Source: Flaccisagitta enflata (lineage: Eukaryota; Chaetognatha; Sagittoidea; Aphragmophora). From it: a DNA stretch of 64,000 nt. The number at the start of each line of letters is the position of its first letter. Position 1 is the first letter of the stretch. The notes below the pieces were generated by a model, which was given only the letters and a program-made list of their open reading frames with translations, made no database searches and had not been told where the DNA came from. Position numbers and translations under genes: made by a program. Below, one piece after another: positions 30,752 through 43,679 of the stretch. The stretch covers positions 75,950,001-76,014,000 of the forward strand of contig OZ231127.1 of assembly GCA_965153355.1 (NCBI GenBank), read 5' to 3'.

Positions 30752-31128
30752 AGACAGACAGACAGACAGAGACAGCTGCAGACAGACAGAGAGTCAGAGA
30801 GACAGAGGGTCAGAGAGACAGAGAGAGACAGAGAGCGGGATACGATGAGGGAGGATTTTACTTATCATATTGGACAAAAAGAGAGAGACAGAGAGACAGA
30901 GACTGAGACAGATAGAACGACAGACAGACAAACAGACAGACAGACAGATACAGCTACAGACAGACAGAGAGTCAGAGAGACAGAAGGTCAGAGAGACAGA
31001 GAGTCAGAGAGACAGTTAGAGACAGAGAGCGGGATACGATGAGGGAGGATTTTACTTATCATGTTGGACAAAAAGAGAGAGACAGAGAGACAGAGACTGA
31101 GACAGATAGAATGACAGACAGATAGAAC

Positions 31129-31182
<54 letters not shown>

Positions 31183-31195
31183 AACAGAAAATGAG
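30665..31195. repeat. (AG)n and (CAGA)n field
   Basis: A perfect AG array (30665-30746) is followed by CAGA/GAGA repeats. Inside, GCGGGATACGATGAGGGAGG with TTTTACTTATCAT occurs twice (30836, 31028), showing a ~190-bp tandem duplication. 31196-31710 is unique AT-rich sequence with no gene. Confidence 0.9.
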
Positions 31196-31709
31196 AGAGG
31201 AGATTAGATGAACAGAGTCTCAACCCGGGTGAAATTTATCAAGTATGAAAGCTAAGAAAGTATTTTAAAACGAGATCAGATTTTTTTTCCCTCGACGCGC
31301 AACTGAATAAAACTTTCCTCTTTACGCGCAGGGCCTCAAGACTCTTGTCGCAAAAAGCGGTTTAATCTTTTTATCTTAACAGAAGTAAAGCACAACCTTT
31401 TTTGTCTTAAATCTTTTTCAGTTTTTACACCAATACTAAAAAGTTCATATGACATTTTTGGCCCCTTCTTAAGTTTCAGTATGTAGCTGTTGTTTTTGAA
31501 TGGTTTTAGGCGGGTAATGATTTACCCATTAAAGCTGAATTAACTTCATGATTGTGATAGTGGTTTTATCTTTTTAACACCTTTTGTGACATGAGCCCCA
31601 AGCTCTAGTTCTAAGTTGAGCTCAGACTTGAGTTGAAAACGTTTTCTTTCAATACAATTCTAAAACCCGTATAGATGGCGCAAAAAAGGAGAAAATGAGA
31701 TGGTAAGAG

Positions 31710-31926
<217 letters not shown>

Positions 31927-32172
31927 AGCAGAGACAGAACCAGAGACATGGACAAAGAGAACGACAGAGCCAGAAGCAGAGAGAGACAGAGACCGAGTAC
32001 CGAGATTAGGCGACACTCCCCTATCTTTAAGACGTTTTCTCAATCCTAATTTCCTCTTAATCCCCTCTTAAATTAACGCCGCGCTTTTAAGCCGCTTCTT
32101 CGTCGCTCCATTTTTTTGAGTCTGTCACCACGTGTGCGCTTAGAAATGCGTGCATACATGCACGCGGTCACG

Positions 32173-32298
<126 letters not shown>

Positions 32299-32961
32299 AC
32301 CAAGAGTAACGAAAATCCACCTATATATTGTGGATATTAAAATTTGGTCCCTTCATATCAATTTATTTCAATTTCTTTGTTGGCAATAATGATATCCACC
32401 TTCTGTAAATGTAATTATCGGTCTCTTGAAATCCGTTATGGCGGGGTTTGACAGCACATTTGTTCACAGTGAACATCACACATGCAAATACGCAATGAAA
32501 CGCCAGTTCGCATAAATGCGCGCATGAATCCGCATATTTCCACGTATGTGCAACTAAAGACTACACGAGCTAAAACCCACAAATATGAGTTTTCATCCGG
32601 ACACAAATGTAAGCAGACTGACAGAATTTCATACAAGCACAAAGACAAGAATGCAAGCAAACTGACTGACAATCAGGCAGGTTCAAAAGGAATTTATACT
32701 ATGGTATAGGTAGGTACAGAGAGACAACGGGTGTTACGCATGTTTGTTTTCTGGGGTTTTGTAATTTCTATATCCTTTGGTCTTTTTTTTTTCATATTTG
32801 CTTCAACTTTCTTTTCACTTTCAAATTTTCCATTTCCTACTTTTTCAAGCCTTTTTCTGTAAAGGATTTTCTTCCGATTGCACTTATGCTTCTTCTATCT
32901 CGCCCTTTCTCTACAACGTTTTCACTTTTTTTTGCGAAGTTCACGATTTTCTTTTTCTTTT

Positions 32962-33002
32962 TAGGTGCGACAATGCACCTCTATAACTGGCTGTGTCCGT
33001 CG

Positions 33003-33037
<35 letters not shown>

Positions 33038-33180
33038 GGTAACGCATTCGTTCGACGATCCACACGTCGCACGTTATTGGCCTACTGGGCCTTGTTTTTT
33101 TTCTATTTTCTTCTTCTTTTTTCTGTTTTAAAAATGGCCGGATTTACGGCTAACCAAGTCGCGTACGGGTGGGCATTGTG
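32962..33180 (+). repeat. P-family repeat, GGTGCGAC subfamily
   Basis: TTTTTAGGTGCGACAATGCA, CTCTATAACTGGCTGTGTCC, a GTCT/GTCG tract, AACGCATTCGTTCGACGATC, CACACGTCGCACG, TTGGCCTACTGGGCCTTGTT. It is followed by a second tail (GGCCGGATTTACGGC, AAGTCGCGTACGGGTGGGC) of the main subfamily. Confidence 0.8.
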
Positions 33181-33228
33181 AAAAAAGGCTAATCAAGCAG
33201 TTAAGCAGGGGCAGTGATATGACAAACA

Positions 33229-33856
33229 GGTCGCCCAAGGGCAATATGTGGTCAACGATACCCGTTTCCCTGCTATGCATGATTGTGAATTTGTGTGAGG
33301 GGAAGCAGGGCAGCGGGCCTGAAGGGGAAGAAGTCCTGTAGAACACAGGGGGACTTTTGTTCGTCCAGCCTGAAAATGATGATGCGATGCTATAGTGGGC
33401 TGATTGAAGGCCTTCAAGAGTCTGAAGGCTTTCCCAAGGGTTAAATGGCCATCAGGTCTGATTTGAAGCCTGAGAGCGCTACTTTGAAGCATGAGAGGCC
33501 TAATTTGAGGCCTGAGAGGGCTAATTTGGGGCCTGAGAGGCCAGGTTTGAGGCCTTACAGGCTGGATTTGAGATCCAATAGGCCAAATTTGAGGCCTGAG
33601 AGGCCAGATTTGAGGCATGAGAGGCCGGATTTGAGGCATGAGAGGCCGGATTTGAGGCCTAAGAGGCCGGATTTGGGGCCTGAGAGGTTAGATTTCAAGC
33701 CTGAGAGGGCAGATTTCAGGCCTGAGAGGGCAGATTTCAGGCATGAGAGGGACTGGGGGGACTAACGAATGAATGGACGAACGGATGGACGGACGAACAA
33801 AAGTCCCCCTGTGTTCTACAGGACTTCGTCCCCTTCGGGGCCGCTGCCCAAAAAGC
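33229..33856 (+). repeat. R-family element, type A, uninterrupted 21-bp form
   Basis: The head GGTCGCCCAAGGGCAATATG and GTCCTGTAGAACACAGGGGG, a leader (GGGCTGATTGAAGGCCTTC), the 21-bp minisatellite GAGGCCTGAGAGGCC plus GATTT (33455-33755), a GGAC/GAAC tract and the inverted tail to GGGGCCGCTGCCCAAAAAG. It is the empty-site reference for 15922-17237. Confidence 0.88.
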
Positions 33857-35046
33857 GAAGACCGATGGACTGACGAATTAATAAACCGACCTACCGACCA
33901 ACAACGCGGGTTATAGAGTCAATGTACTATTTGTGACATGTTCTTAAGCAAAGTGCTCCAAAAGTTCAAAAATTTAATTTGCATGATTGAGAAAACTAAT
34001 TGATTAGTTAAGTCTGAATTTTCGATTACCACCTTGAACTGACCTTGGGGCTTGAGCATTATTATCATCGTTGACGTTATCGTTACACTATCAGTGCTAG
34101 CGATAACGATAAAGCAGAATCAAGAAATTGATGGTATTTGACCTTATGATGTGTTAATTTTGAAAACAATGGCCCTGTATAGGAAGGCCTAAGGAATACA
34201 ATCTGTACCATCGCATCCATTTCTCTCCATGAACATTACTAAATTCAATCAGAGAAAGTTCTTTTTTTTTCTGACAACGAAAATCATTTTGCTAAAAAGT
34301 AGGCTAAACTGAACAGTTAGTCAAGTACGTTCGTATAATATTTGATATGCATTCTTCATAGCAGTCATTTGTTATCAAAATCTTTTTAAGCATAAAAGCA
34401 TATTTCTAGTTGGCCCAATCAGATGAAGTCTAGCCTTCTACAGCTAAAATTTAATCTCACTCAGCATTTTTTGCTAAAGAGTATATTTTTTTCGCCTAGA
34501 TTTATTTACTTAATCAGTCGATTGTATTTACGGCTTTAATTAAATTGAATGAACTTTTAACTTGAATGAACTTTTAACCAAACTGAATGAAGTATTCAGG
34601 TCAACTTTGACAATGGCAACGAACCAATCCTGTGTTCGTTGCTGCGTTGTGTTGAGCAATGTCACGGTCTGAGTTTAGGAAATGTGGGTCACAAGTGAGT
34701 CAAAAGTGAGTCAAAAGTGAGATAGAGTAGATCAACTGTGGTCAAGCTGGTGTACAAACCACTATCCAGTCTAATACAATCAAAGAAAACACCCAGCCAC
34801 TTTAAACATAGTGGTTCTGTTTTTTTTTCCATATTTCTGCCATTTTTCGGTTTCGTGCCCTTACCTTCCAAATTTTATATGATTTCCTGCAGTTTTGCCA
34901 CGCGCGTGCCTCCGCATTCACAGAAATAATTTTCATCAGCTGCAGTTTCATCAAAAAAAGAAAACTCTAAGGGGGGAGACAAAATCAAGTGGGGGGAAAG
35001 CGGAAAGAAAAATCAAAAGCTAGAAAAAAAGAAAGGAAAAAAGAAA
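33857..35046. other. AT-rich intergenic sequence
   Basis: No gene or recognisable element. A short imperfect palindrome around GATAACGATAAAGC lies near 34040-34115. Short frames (34689-34929) have no coding character. Confidence 0.5.
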
Positions 35047-35048
35047 CG

Positions 35049-35193
35049 AGGCCGGATACACGGCCATCAGTTGCGGACGGGTGGGCAGGGGCGGAAATGC
35101 GCATTTTCCCACTTTTCGACTCGATCATTACGGACGGACGGACCGACGGACGGACAAAGCCTCTTATAGAGTTGCGTGTCCGCAACTAAAAAG
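35049..35193 (-). repeat. P-family repeat, short form
   Basis: GAGGCCGGATACACGGCCAT, CAGTTGCGGACGGGTGGGCA, GGACGG units, AAGCCTCTTATAGAGTTGCG and TGTCCGCAACTAAAAAG. At about 145 bp it is the shortest complete copy here. Confidence 0.87.
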
Positions 35194-35293
35194 ATGATGT
35201 AGGCTCCATAAATTTTTGTTGATAATTTTTCACGAGCTGGACTCGACGCAAAATGCAAACATCAATCAAAATATAAAAAAAACTGTTCTTGTA

Positions 35294-35906
35294 CCGGGTC
35301 ATCCACCGGAGTTGTCGGATTTTGTTAAGCTTTCACTCTTTGATGCCTGAAGTCATATAATTGAAATTTATCTAGTCCTAAAGAGTAAGTATTGACGTTT
35401 TTTGTATCAAAATTTCATCCATTTTGGTCAAGTAGTTTGTCTTTTACATGGATTTGAAGTAAAGCCTCATGTTTCCCCACTGAGCAGATTTTCCATCAAA
35501 ATCCAAAGTTTTTCATGTCAACATTTCATTTCATTTTTGAACAATCTGAGCTACTTATCTAGATAAGCCTTGAATAATTGATGATTCAAACTAATTAAAT
35601 ATTTTTCTTTAAATTTATCTTTAGTTCAAGACTAATCTTGTCTCTTTGGAATGATTTTCTTAAAAAATATTGAAAAAGAAGGCAACCAGTATTCTTGATT
35701 TTCATGAAAAATTTGTCCAATTGGAGAACATCAGCTTTTCCTTCAAATCCATACAACAGACAAACTACTTGACCAAAATGGATGAAATTTTGATACAAAA
35801 AACGTCAAAGTATACTCTTTAAGACTAGATCAATTTCAAATCCATGCCTGCTACCATTTGTGAGTAAAAGCTTAACATAATCCGACAACTCAGGTGGATG
35901 TCCCGG
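35294..35906. mobile_element. TA-flanked MITE, CCGGG ends
   Basis: The ends CCGGGTCATCCACC with GAGTTGTCGGATT return inverted at the right. Arm similarity continues through AAGCTTT, CCATTTTGGTCAAGTAGTTT and beyond (about 170 bp). TA is directly outside both ends (35292-35293, 35907-35908). It is 613 bp and non-coding. Confidence 0.78.
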
Positions 35907-35908
35907 TA

Positions 35909-36520
35909 GTTAAACAAACGGCAAAACAAGTCATTTCTCGAGACATATTAGATATCAAACCAACGTAAATGAACTTATGTGATGATCATGATGTCATGGT
36001 GATGTCCTTGAAGTCTTCTGGAAAGGGGTGATGGTGCGTTTGGGTGGTGAGGTGTGGACAGTTTGCCTCTGTCATGCCTCTTGATGGTGGCCTTGGCTTG
36101 GTGGTGCTCTTTGTTACTTCTCTAGAGGAAGTGGTGCCCATACTGTATGGTGGTGGTGGTTCTTTGTGGCTTATAACCATTTATAACAATGACTTTTACC
36201 AACCAGCCGCCCACCAACCACCTTACCTCCCTAAAACATCATGTGGCGGATTTGTTGAGAGATGTGTTCGCGGTGGTCTAATTAACCTTTTCATTGGTGG
36301 GGGTTGTGTTGAGGTTTGTGTTCATGGCGGTCTTAGCATTAACATCGGTGGTGATGGACTGATGGTGGTAATGAGCTGAAGTCGTCGTTTGGCCGGAATT
36401 GGATAATTCTAGGAATTCGATTGAAAAGATTTCAATTGAATTCGAGGAAATCCAATTGACAATTCATCGCGATTGAATTTCTTCCCTCTTTGTAAACTTT
36501 CTCAAGCGTTAAAAACCATG
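35909..36520. other. GT/GGT-rich spacer
   Basis: 36000-36380 is G/T-biased with many GGTGG motifs and gives a 111-codon plus frame. The composition suggests a decayed repeat, not a gene. Confidence 0.45.
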
Positions 36521-36523
36521 ACT

Positions 36524-36985
36524 GGCGCAGCAAACGGCTGTGGCAATGTTTGGAAGAGTCATTTGCTGCAAACTTGAATGGCACAGCAAACGGCTGTGGC
36601 AATGGTTGAAAGAGTCATTTGCTGCAAACTTTAATTGCACAGCAAACGGCTGTGGCAATGGTTGGAAGAGTCATTTGCTGCAAACATGAATGGCACAGCA
36701 GATGGCTGTGGCAATGACCGGAAGAGTCATTTGCTGCAAGCATGGATGGGCAGAATGGCATAGCAAACGGCTATGGCAATGGTCGGAAGAGTCATTTGCT
36801 GCAAACATGGATGGGTAGAATGGCACTGCAAACGGCTATGCCAATGTTCGGAAGAGGAAGTTTCTGCAAACATGAATAGCGCAGCAAACAGCAATGGCAA
36901 TGACTGAAAGAGGAAAATAGTACAGCGAATGGTAATGGCAACGCTCAGAAAGGGCATTTGTCCTGAGCATGTATGGCAGAGCAAT
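36524..36985. repeat. ~56-75 bp minisatellite with inverted core
   Basis: About eight units contain CAGCAAACGGCTGTGGCAAT and AGAGTCATTTGCTGCAAAC. Each unit carries GCAGCAAA and TTTGCTGC, so it can fold into a hairpin. Confidence 0.85.
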
Positions 36986-37100
36986 GCAACAGGAATGACG
37001 TCGAAATAGCATTCAACATGTGTTGGCATTCTTGTTCATTCAAAGAAAAGTATATATTCAAAATTGAGATATTGAATGTGGGATGTAACAAGACACACGT

Positions 37101-37671
37101 TACGCTGAGGAGAATACACTTTTTTTCATGAAGGGACCCAGAGGAGGGCCCAGATCTTTTTATTTTGATGTAACTAATGTATTCTAAAATTTCATGACCA
37201 TAATTGAACCTTCATCATATGCCTGAAAATGGTTCATGCTTATGATTCTGTTCAAAATCATTTTTCATCTGATGCCAGATTCATTCTTGCAAGAAATTAT
37301 GTCAGATACTATATTTTGTTTTTATTTTGTTTTAAGCTGAAATGCAAAACCTCCAAAAGTACAGGTTTTTAAAGAACAAGGTCTTTTTAAAGGTTTTTTG
37401 CATTTTTTTAGCTTAAAAACAAAATTTTGAAAAAAGAAAATATAGTATCGGACATAATTTTTTACAAGGAATCTGAATCTGGCATCAGTTTTAAGGAAAA
37501 ATGATTTTGAAATTTTGGCCCCTTAAGGATGAACCATTTTTCAGGTGCAATATGATGAAGGTTTAAGAATGGCTATGGTCCTGAAATTTTTAGAATACAT
37601 TAGTTGCATCAAAATGAAAAAATCTGGGCCCTCCTCTGGGTCCCTTCATGAAAAATAGTGTATTCTCCTCA
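37101..37671. mobile_element. Foldback element with 8-bp flanking repeat
   Basis: A near full-length inverted repeat. TGAGGAGAATACAC and CATGAAGGGACCCAGAGGAG at the left return inverted at the right, with arms of roughly 270 bp around a short centre near 37390. ACACACGT flanks both sides (37093-37100, 37672-37679). The left end has five unmatched bases, TACGC. The 8-bp duplication suggests hAT. Confidence 0.75.
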
Positions 37672-38939
<1,268 letters not shown>

Positions 38940-38940
<1 letters not shown>

Positions 38941-39017
38941 AACAAACAAACAAATAAACAAACAAACAAACAAACAAACAAACAAACAAACAAACAAACA
39001 AACAAACAAACAAACAA
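38940..39017. repeat. (AAAC)n microsatellite
   Basis: Tetranucleotide array of about 19 units. The following 400 bases are unique, with a degenerate GTCC tract near 39260-39310. Confidence 0.95.
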
Positions 39018-39427
39018 GCGAAATAACGAACAAGTAACCAAACAATTTATCAATCACAAAACCAACCAACAAAAAAAGTCCTCTCCTCATGGTGGCCTCG
39101 TATGATTTATAGCGATTTGAAGGCATATTATTTTGATATTTGAAAAAAAAAAAAAGAATTATTGCGGTTTTGTGTTTGTTTTTCATTAGAATTTGAAACG
39201 CCAATTTTAACGACAGTTTCAAGATTCTTTTGCAAAGCGTGCCTTTCTGGTGCACCGCCCATCGGTCCATCTATCTGTATGTTTGTCCGTCCATCTGTAG
39301 TTCTGTTCGTTCATTTGTACCTTCTTCCAGTGATTAAGCCCTTTGTCCATCCAATTTATTCGTACATACCTCCGGTGCATCTTTTTCTTTCTTGTTGCAA
39401 ATCAGCTTAACAGCTGATCGTCTAATG

Positions 39428-40300
39428 ATCTGTGTCACCCCCCGAAGGGCCCGATGACCTATGCTTTCACATATGCAGAAATTTCTCCTTCTCCTTCTTC
39501 TTCTTCTTCGTACCCCCCCCCCTACTCCAGGCCCATATCTCAGCCTCAAGACCCAAATCCTAGCCTCAAGACCCAAATCCCAGCCTCGAGGCTCAAATCC
39601 CAGCCTCAAGGCTCAAATCCCAGCCTCGAGGCTCAAATCCCAGACTCGAGGCTCAAATCCCAGCCTCGAGGCTCAAATCCTAGCCTCGAGGCTCAAATCC
39701 CAGCCTCGAGGCTCAAATCCCAGCCTCGAGGCTCAAATCCCAGCCTCGAGGCTCAAATCCCAGCCTCGAGGCTCAAATCCCAGCCTCGAGGCTCAAATCC
39801 CAGCCTCGAGGCTCAAATCCCAGCCTCGAGGCTCAAATCCCAGCCTTGAGGCTCAAATCCCAGCCTCGAGGCTCAAATCCCAGCCTAGAGGCTCAAATCC
39901 CAGCCTCGAGGCTCAAATCCCAGCCTCGAGGCTCAAATCCCAGCCTGAAGGCTCAAATCCCAGTCCTAAGGCTCAAATCCCAGTCCTAAGGCTCAAATCC
40001 CAGTCCTAAGGCTTAAATCCTAGCCTCGAGGCTCAAATCCTAGCCTCGAGGCTCAAATCCCAGCCTCAAAGCTCAAATCCCAGCCATGAAGTCAAATCCC
40101 AGCCTTGAAGCTTAAGTTCCAGCCTCGAGGCACAAAACCCAGCCCCGAGGCTCAAATCCCAGCCTCAAGGCCCTAATTCCAGCCTTGAGGCACAAATAAA
40201 AACAGCATAGGTCATCGGCCCCTTCGGGGCCGCTGCCCTCTAACCCTCACACCTACATAAACACATAGGGCAACGGGCACTGACCATCTAACTTATGCAC
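39428..40300 (-). repeat. R-family element, longest array (type B)
   Basis: Inverted orientation. The tail end GAAGGGCCCGATGACCTATG lies at the left. About 33 copies of a 20-bp palindromic unit (CAGCCTCGAGGCTCAAATCC) fill 39535-40195. CATAGGTCATCGGCCCCTTC with GGGGCCGCTGCCC, and GGCACTGACCATCTAAC, form the head at the right. Many units are identical, so the array was recently homogenised. Confidence 0.87.
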
Positions 40301-40831
40301 TATTCTTTTTCTTTTTCTTTTCTTTTTCTTTTTCTTTTTTCTTTTTCTGTCTCTTCTTCTTCTTCTTCATTTTCTACTTTTTCTTCTTCTTCTTTCGCCC
40401 CCCCCTCTTCTCATCTTAACCGAAATCAATCTTATTCATTTTCGATGTTTGGGCGATTTTTTCTCACGATTCTTTTGCTTGAGTGGTCGTAAAACATCTC
40501 TCTCCTGGGATTTTAGACAATGGATCCACACTTTGGGAATTGGAGACAAATTGCGGGGTTTCATAGGTGCTGGAGATGTTGGAGGTGTTACAGATACAGT
40601 TAAACCCCAAAATAACGGATGTCGTTGGACAGAAACCTAGATATATAGAAAGAAAGACAAGCAGACAGACAGACAGAAAGACGAATAAACATAAAAAAAG
40701 ACGGACAAGGAAAGACAGAAAGAAAGAGTCAGTCCTCGCAATTGGGGCATTAAACCTGAACCTCTCCGCAATGGAATGAGAATGCAATATTGCGAGAGAA
40801 AAAAGACAAACAAGAAAGAAAGAAAAAAAAT

Positions 40832-41325
40832 ATAGTCGCAAAAGCGCCAGATGGTCAGCGGTACCCGTTGCCCCTAATTTAATGTATGTAAAATGTGAAT
40901 GTGAGAGGGGCAACAGCCCTGAAGGAGCCAATGGCTTATGCTGGGTTATGATTTGAGCATTGAGGCTGGGATTTGAGCCACGAGGCTGGAGTGGATCCAT
41001 CAGGCTGGGATTGGAGCTTCAGAGCTTGGGTCTCAGCCTCAAAGCTGGAAAGGATCTTCAAGGCTGGGATTGGAGCCTCAATGAGGATTTGGTACCTCAA
41101 AACTGGAATTGGAACCTTAAGGCTAGGAATGGGGTCTCAAGGCCGCAATTTGAGCCTCTAGGCTAGGATTGTGACCTTGAGGCTACAATTGGGGCCTCGA
41201 GGCTGGGTTTGTAGCCCTCAGGCTGGGGAAGGGGGAAAAAGTAAGGGAAGCAGAAGAAGAAGGAGAAAATCTCCTATATGTGTGAGAGCATAGGTCATCG
41301 GCCCCTTCGAGGCCGCTGCCCAAAT
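40832..41325 (+). repeat. R-family element, type B
   Basis: The head TAGTCGCAAAAGCGCCAGAT and GGTCAGCGGTACCCGTTGCC, strongly diverged 20-bp units (40940-41225), and the tail GTGAGAGCATAGGTCATCGG with GAGGCCGCTGCCCAAATAG. It is the most decayed copy. A pyrimidine-rich CTTTTT tract lies at 40300-40400 and a unique stretch at 40440-40830. Confidence 0.82.
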
Positions 41326-41534
41326 AGAGAGAAGAAGAAAAAAACTCAATGCCAAGGCTAAAAGGATTCTGATGGATTAGGACTGCAAATTCTACTTAAA
41401 GTCATACTGTCCGACAGCCGGTTGGTCAGTTTGTCTTGTCATCGAAAAGTATGAATATTTAGTCAGTCTATTTATTTTTCTGTCTGATTGTTTGTCAATC
41501 TGTTTTATGTATGTCCATCTGTTTGGTTTCTCAT

Positions 41535-41780
41535 TAAGTTTTGGGCAGCGGCCCAAAATGGCCGATGTCCTATAGAACACGGAGGTGGATTTCCAGACAT
41601 CTATCTTTCTGCACGCCCCTCCCCCCCCCGTCTCAGGCCTCTGTAGTCCAGGTCCAACCCTTTCAGAACCTAAGTCAGTACTTGAATTTAGCCCGTCAGA
41701 TCTGACATTTACTTTCTCAGTAAAATGACATCTCAGGCGTCAATATAGCCTCTCAGGACTAAAATCTGCCCATTTAACTT
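41535..41780 (-). repeat. R-family fragment, type A
   Basis: TTTTGGGCAGCGGCCCAAAA, CGATGTCCTATAGAACACGG and degenerate CTCAGGCCT units. Only the tail half is seen. 41781-42214 is unique with no gene. Confidence 0.65.
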
Positions 41781-42214
41781 TTTTTACGCATGACTCCTTT
41801 ATTGCACTTTAAGATGTGACAGACACAAAATTTACCAAATGATGAGTCAGTCTGTTCGCCTGTTTGTCTGCCTGTCCCTTTTTTCAGAATTGCCTGATCT
41901 TTTTTCTTTTTCCTGGGTTGTTATCACTGTTTTCCCCATTTTTACGTCGTCGCTGTCATGCTAAAAAATGACAGGCGCTAATTTGTCAAATGGTCATTCT
42001 TCTGGTAAAACTAAATGAAACACTTAAATTTTCCGTGCTATCTTCCTGCACAAAACATCGACGTATACACACGAAAATGCACTCAATCGCGCAGAGTCAT
42101 TTTTCGCATCAGAAAAGCTTGCGTCATATACACCCACATACAAGTTCATGCGCCCTTCCGCACGTACGTAAGCAAAAACAAAATTTATCAGGAACACACA
42201 CCCACACACACACT

Positions 42215-42310
42215 CTTTCCCCAGACCGACGGACTAACGAACTCACGGACCAATGGACCGACCGACCGACTCGGTAGGGTGTCGAGTCGCGTGTCCGCGA
42301 CTGAAAAGTG
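42215..42310 (-). repeat. P-family fragment
   Basis: GACC/GGAC units, then GGTGTCGAGTCGCGTGTCCG and CGACTGAAAAG. It precedes the GT array that the LTR element entered. Confidence 0.7.
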
Positions 42311-42340
42311 AAAACGCGCGTTTGATATACCACAGTAATG

Positions 42341-42421
<81 letters not shown>
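42341..42421. repeat. (GT)n, target of LTR element insertion
   Basis: A GT array of about 40 units that is broken by the LTR element. It resumes at 48006 as TGTG with TGCG/TGCA variants to about 48045. Confidence 0.93.
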
Positions 42422-42429
<8 letters not shown>

Positions 42430-42868
42430 GCAGGAAATGGATATAGCTCATGGCGGGACTGAGTAGGAGCCATGAGCCTTCGAAGATAGCTATTATCGTG
42501 AAGTAGCCGTAGCTTCCATCATTTGTAATCGGTAATGATAATAGCCCTTTCATGCTCTCCTTAACCAATGCATTACTGTTATATAACCTACCCTTTCCTT
42601 ACCGTTATTAGTTGAGAGCATTATCAGGGGCTCCAGTATGGTGGTAATTAGCCGCTCGCATAGTTAACAAGATTACATCGTTATCGACCCATCGCATCTG
42701 TTCTACCTTCAGATAGTCTCTCATCTAGGAGCTCATTCCCTTCGTTAGTTAAACTCTCTCTCTGGCGAGCATACCCAGAGGCCCAATAGGATATCCTTCT
42801 CCGGGTCCGCATAGGAGCTAGATCGCCTCTGGAAGGTAAGCGTCTTCGACAGGATCTTAGCGCTTACA
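42422..42868 (+). repeat. 5' LTR
   Basis: 447 bp with TG...CA ends inside the inverted hexamer TGTAAG/CTTACA. A TATA-like TTATATAACC lies at 42580-42589. There is no AATAAA. It matches the 3' LTR in line-by-line reading. Confidence 0.95.
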
Positions 42869-42870
42869 AG

Positions 42871-42888
42871 TGGCGCATCGACCGACTT
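42871..42888 (+). promoter_or_regulatory. Primer-binding site
   Basis: TGGCGCATCGACCGACTT begins two bases after the LTR. TGG complements the CCA end of a tRNA, and the rest would pair with its acceptor stem. The tRNA identity cannot be fixed without the host tRNA set. Confidence 0.75.
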
Positions 42889-43679
42889 GTGAACCCCCCT
42901 GCTTACCGCCTTCTATCTTCGAGCCGAAACTCCGCGACTGTTCGGGGCCATTCGGGCATTGCTAGACAATTCCCGTCTTACGTTCCGTCGTTGGGGGGAC
43001 TGCTCAGTCTTCTCGCTAATGCGCTCGGGAGAACGCGAAAAGGGTTACGGTTACGTCCCTGCGACCTCTCCTGGTGGCGAGCGCCCGCTCCGTCGTTGTC
43101 AAATCTGCTGGCCTTCTGAGCGTTTCCTCTTTAAATCCAGCTGGTACTTCCTTCGTCTTCGTGCGTCCTGTCGCTGCCGACAACACAAATTTCTCGATAT
43201 AGCCGGAGTCCTGCAGACAAGAGGATAAAAGTGAGCACTTGTGGAATCCCAGCGTTAGTCGTCCCTTTCTTCTCGACGAACAGTCTCGCGAAGGTTAAAA
43301 ACTTTAAAAATTTTGGAGCCCCTGTTATGCTGTTAATGTTTGTAAATATAACTCTTAAACACACTGTACATTAACTCTCAAACAAACACTATCATCCCTC
43401 CATTTGTAATAAAACAAGCAAACACAACTCCTCAATTGCCCAGCCGTCTGACATCTTCTTTCCGTTCCACTTCCACAATTGGCTGATTGTTTAACATTGC
43501 TGCATCTATTACGCTCAAAGCCTCCTTAACGCCAGTGCTGTTCCCCAGCTGTCCTTCGGACAGGCTTGGGCAACCATTTCAGCACCCTTGCGCCCCGCAT
43601 TAAAATTGTTATGCATGGTCCCCAGTATTTTTACTCCTGCATCGTGCCTGCTGTCTCGCAAGTCCTCCTTTCGTAGCCC
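42889..43679 (+). other. LTR element 5' leader
   Basis: About 790 bases before gag. A 76-codon frame (42889-43119) has no recognisable content. The first half is GC-rich with many inverted motifs and may hold the packaging or dimerisation signal; that is inference. Confidence 0.6.

Noticed and set aside
36044-36379. 111-codon Gly/Val-rich frame
   Set aside because: The G/T-biased sequence looks like a decayed repeat. No splice sites or family features were seen.
39454-40009. Open frames with repeated GSNPSLEAQIPASRL-type residues
   Set aside because: They come from the stop-free 20-bp minisatellite of an R element; several frames on the same strand stay open, and the repeat is flanked by non-coding R ends.
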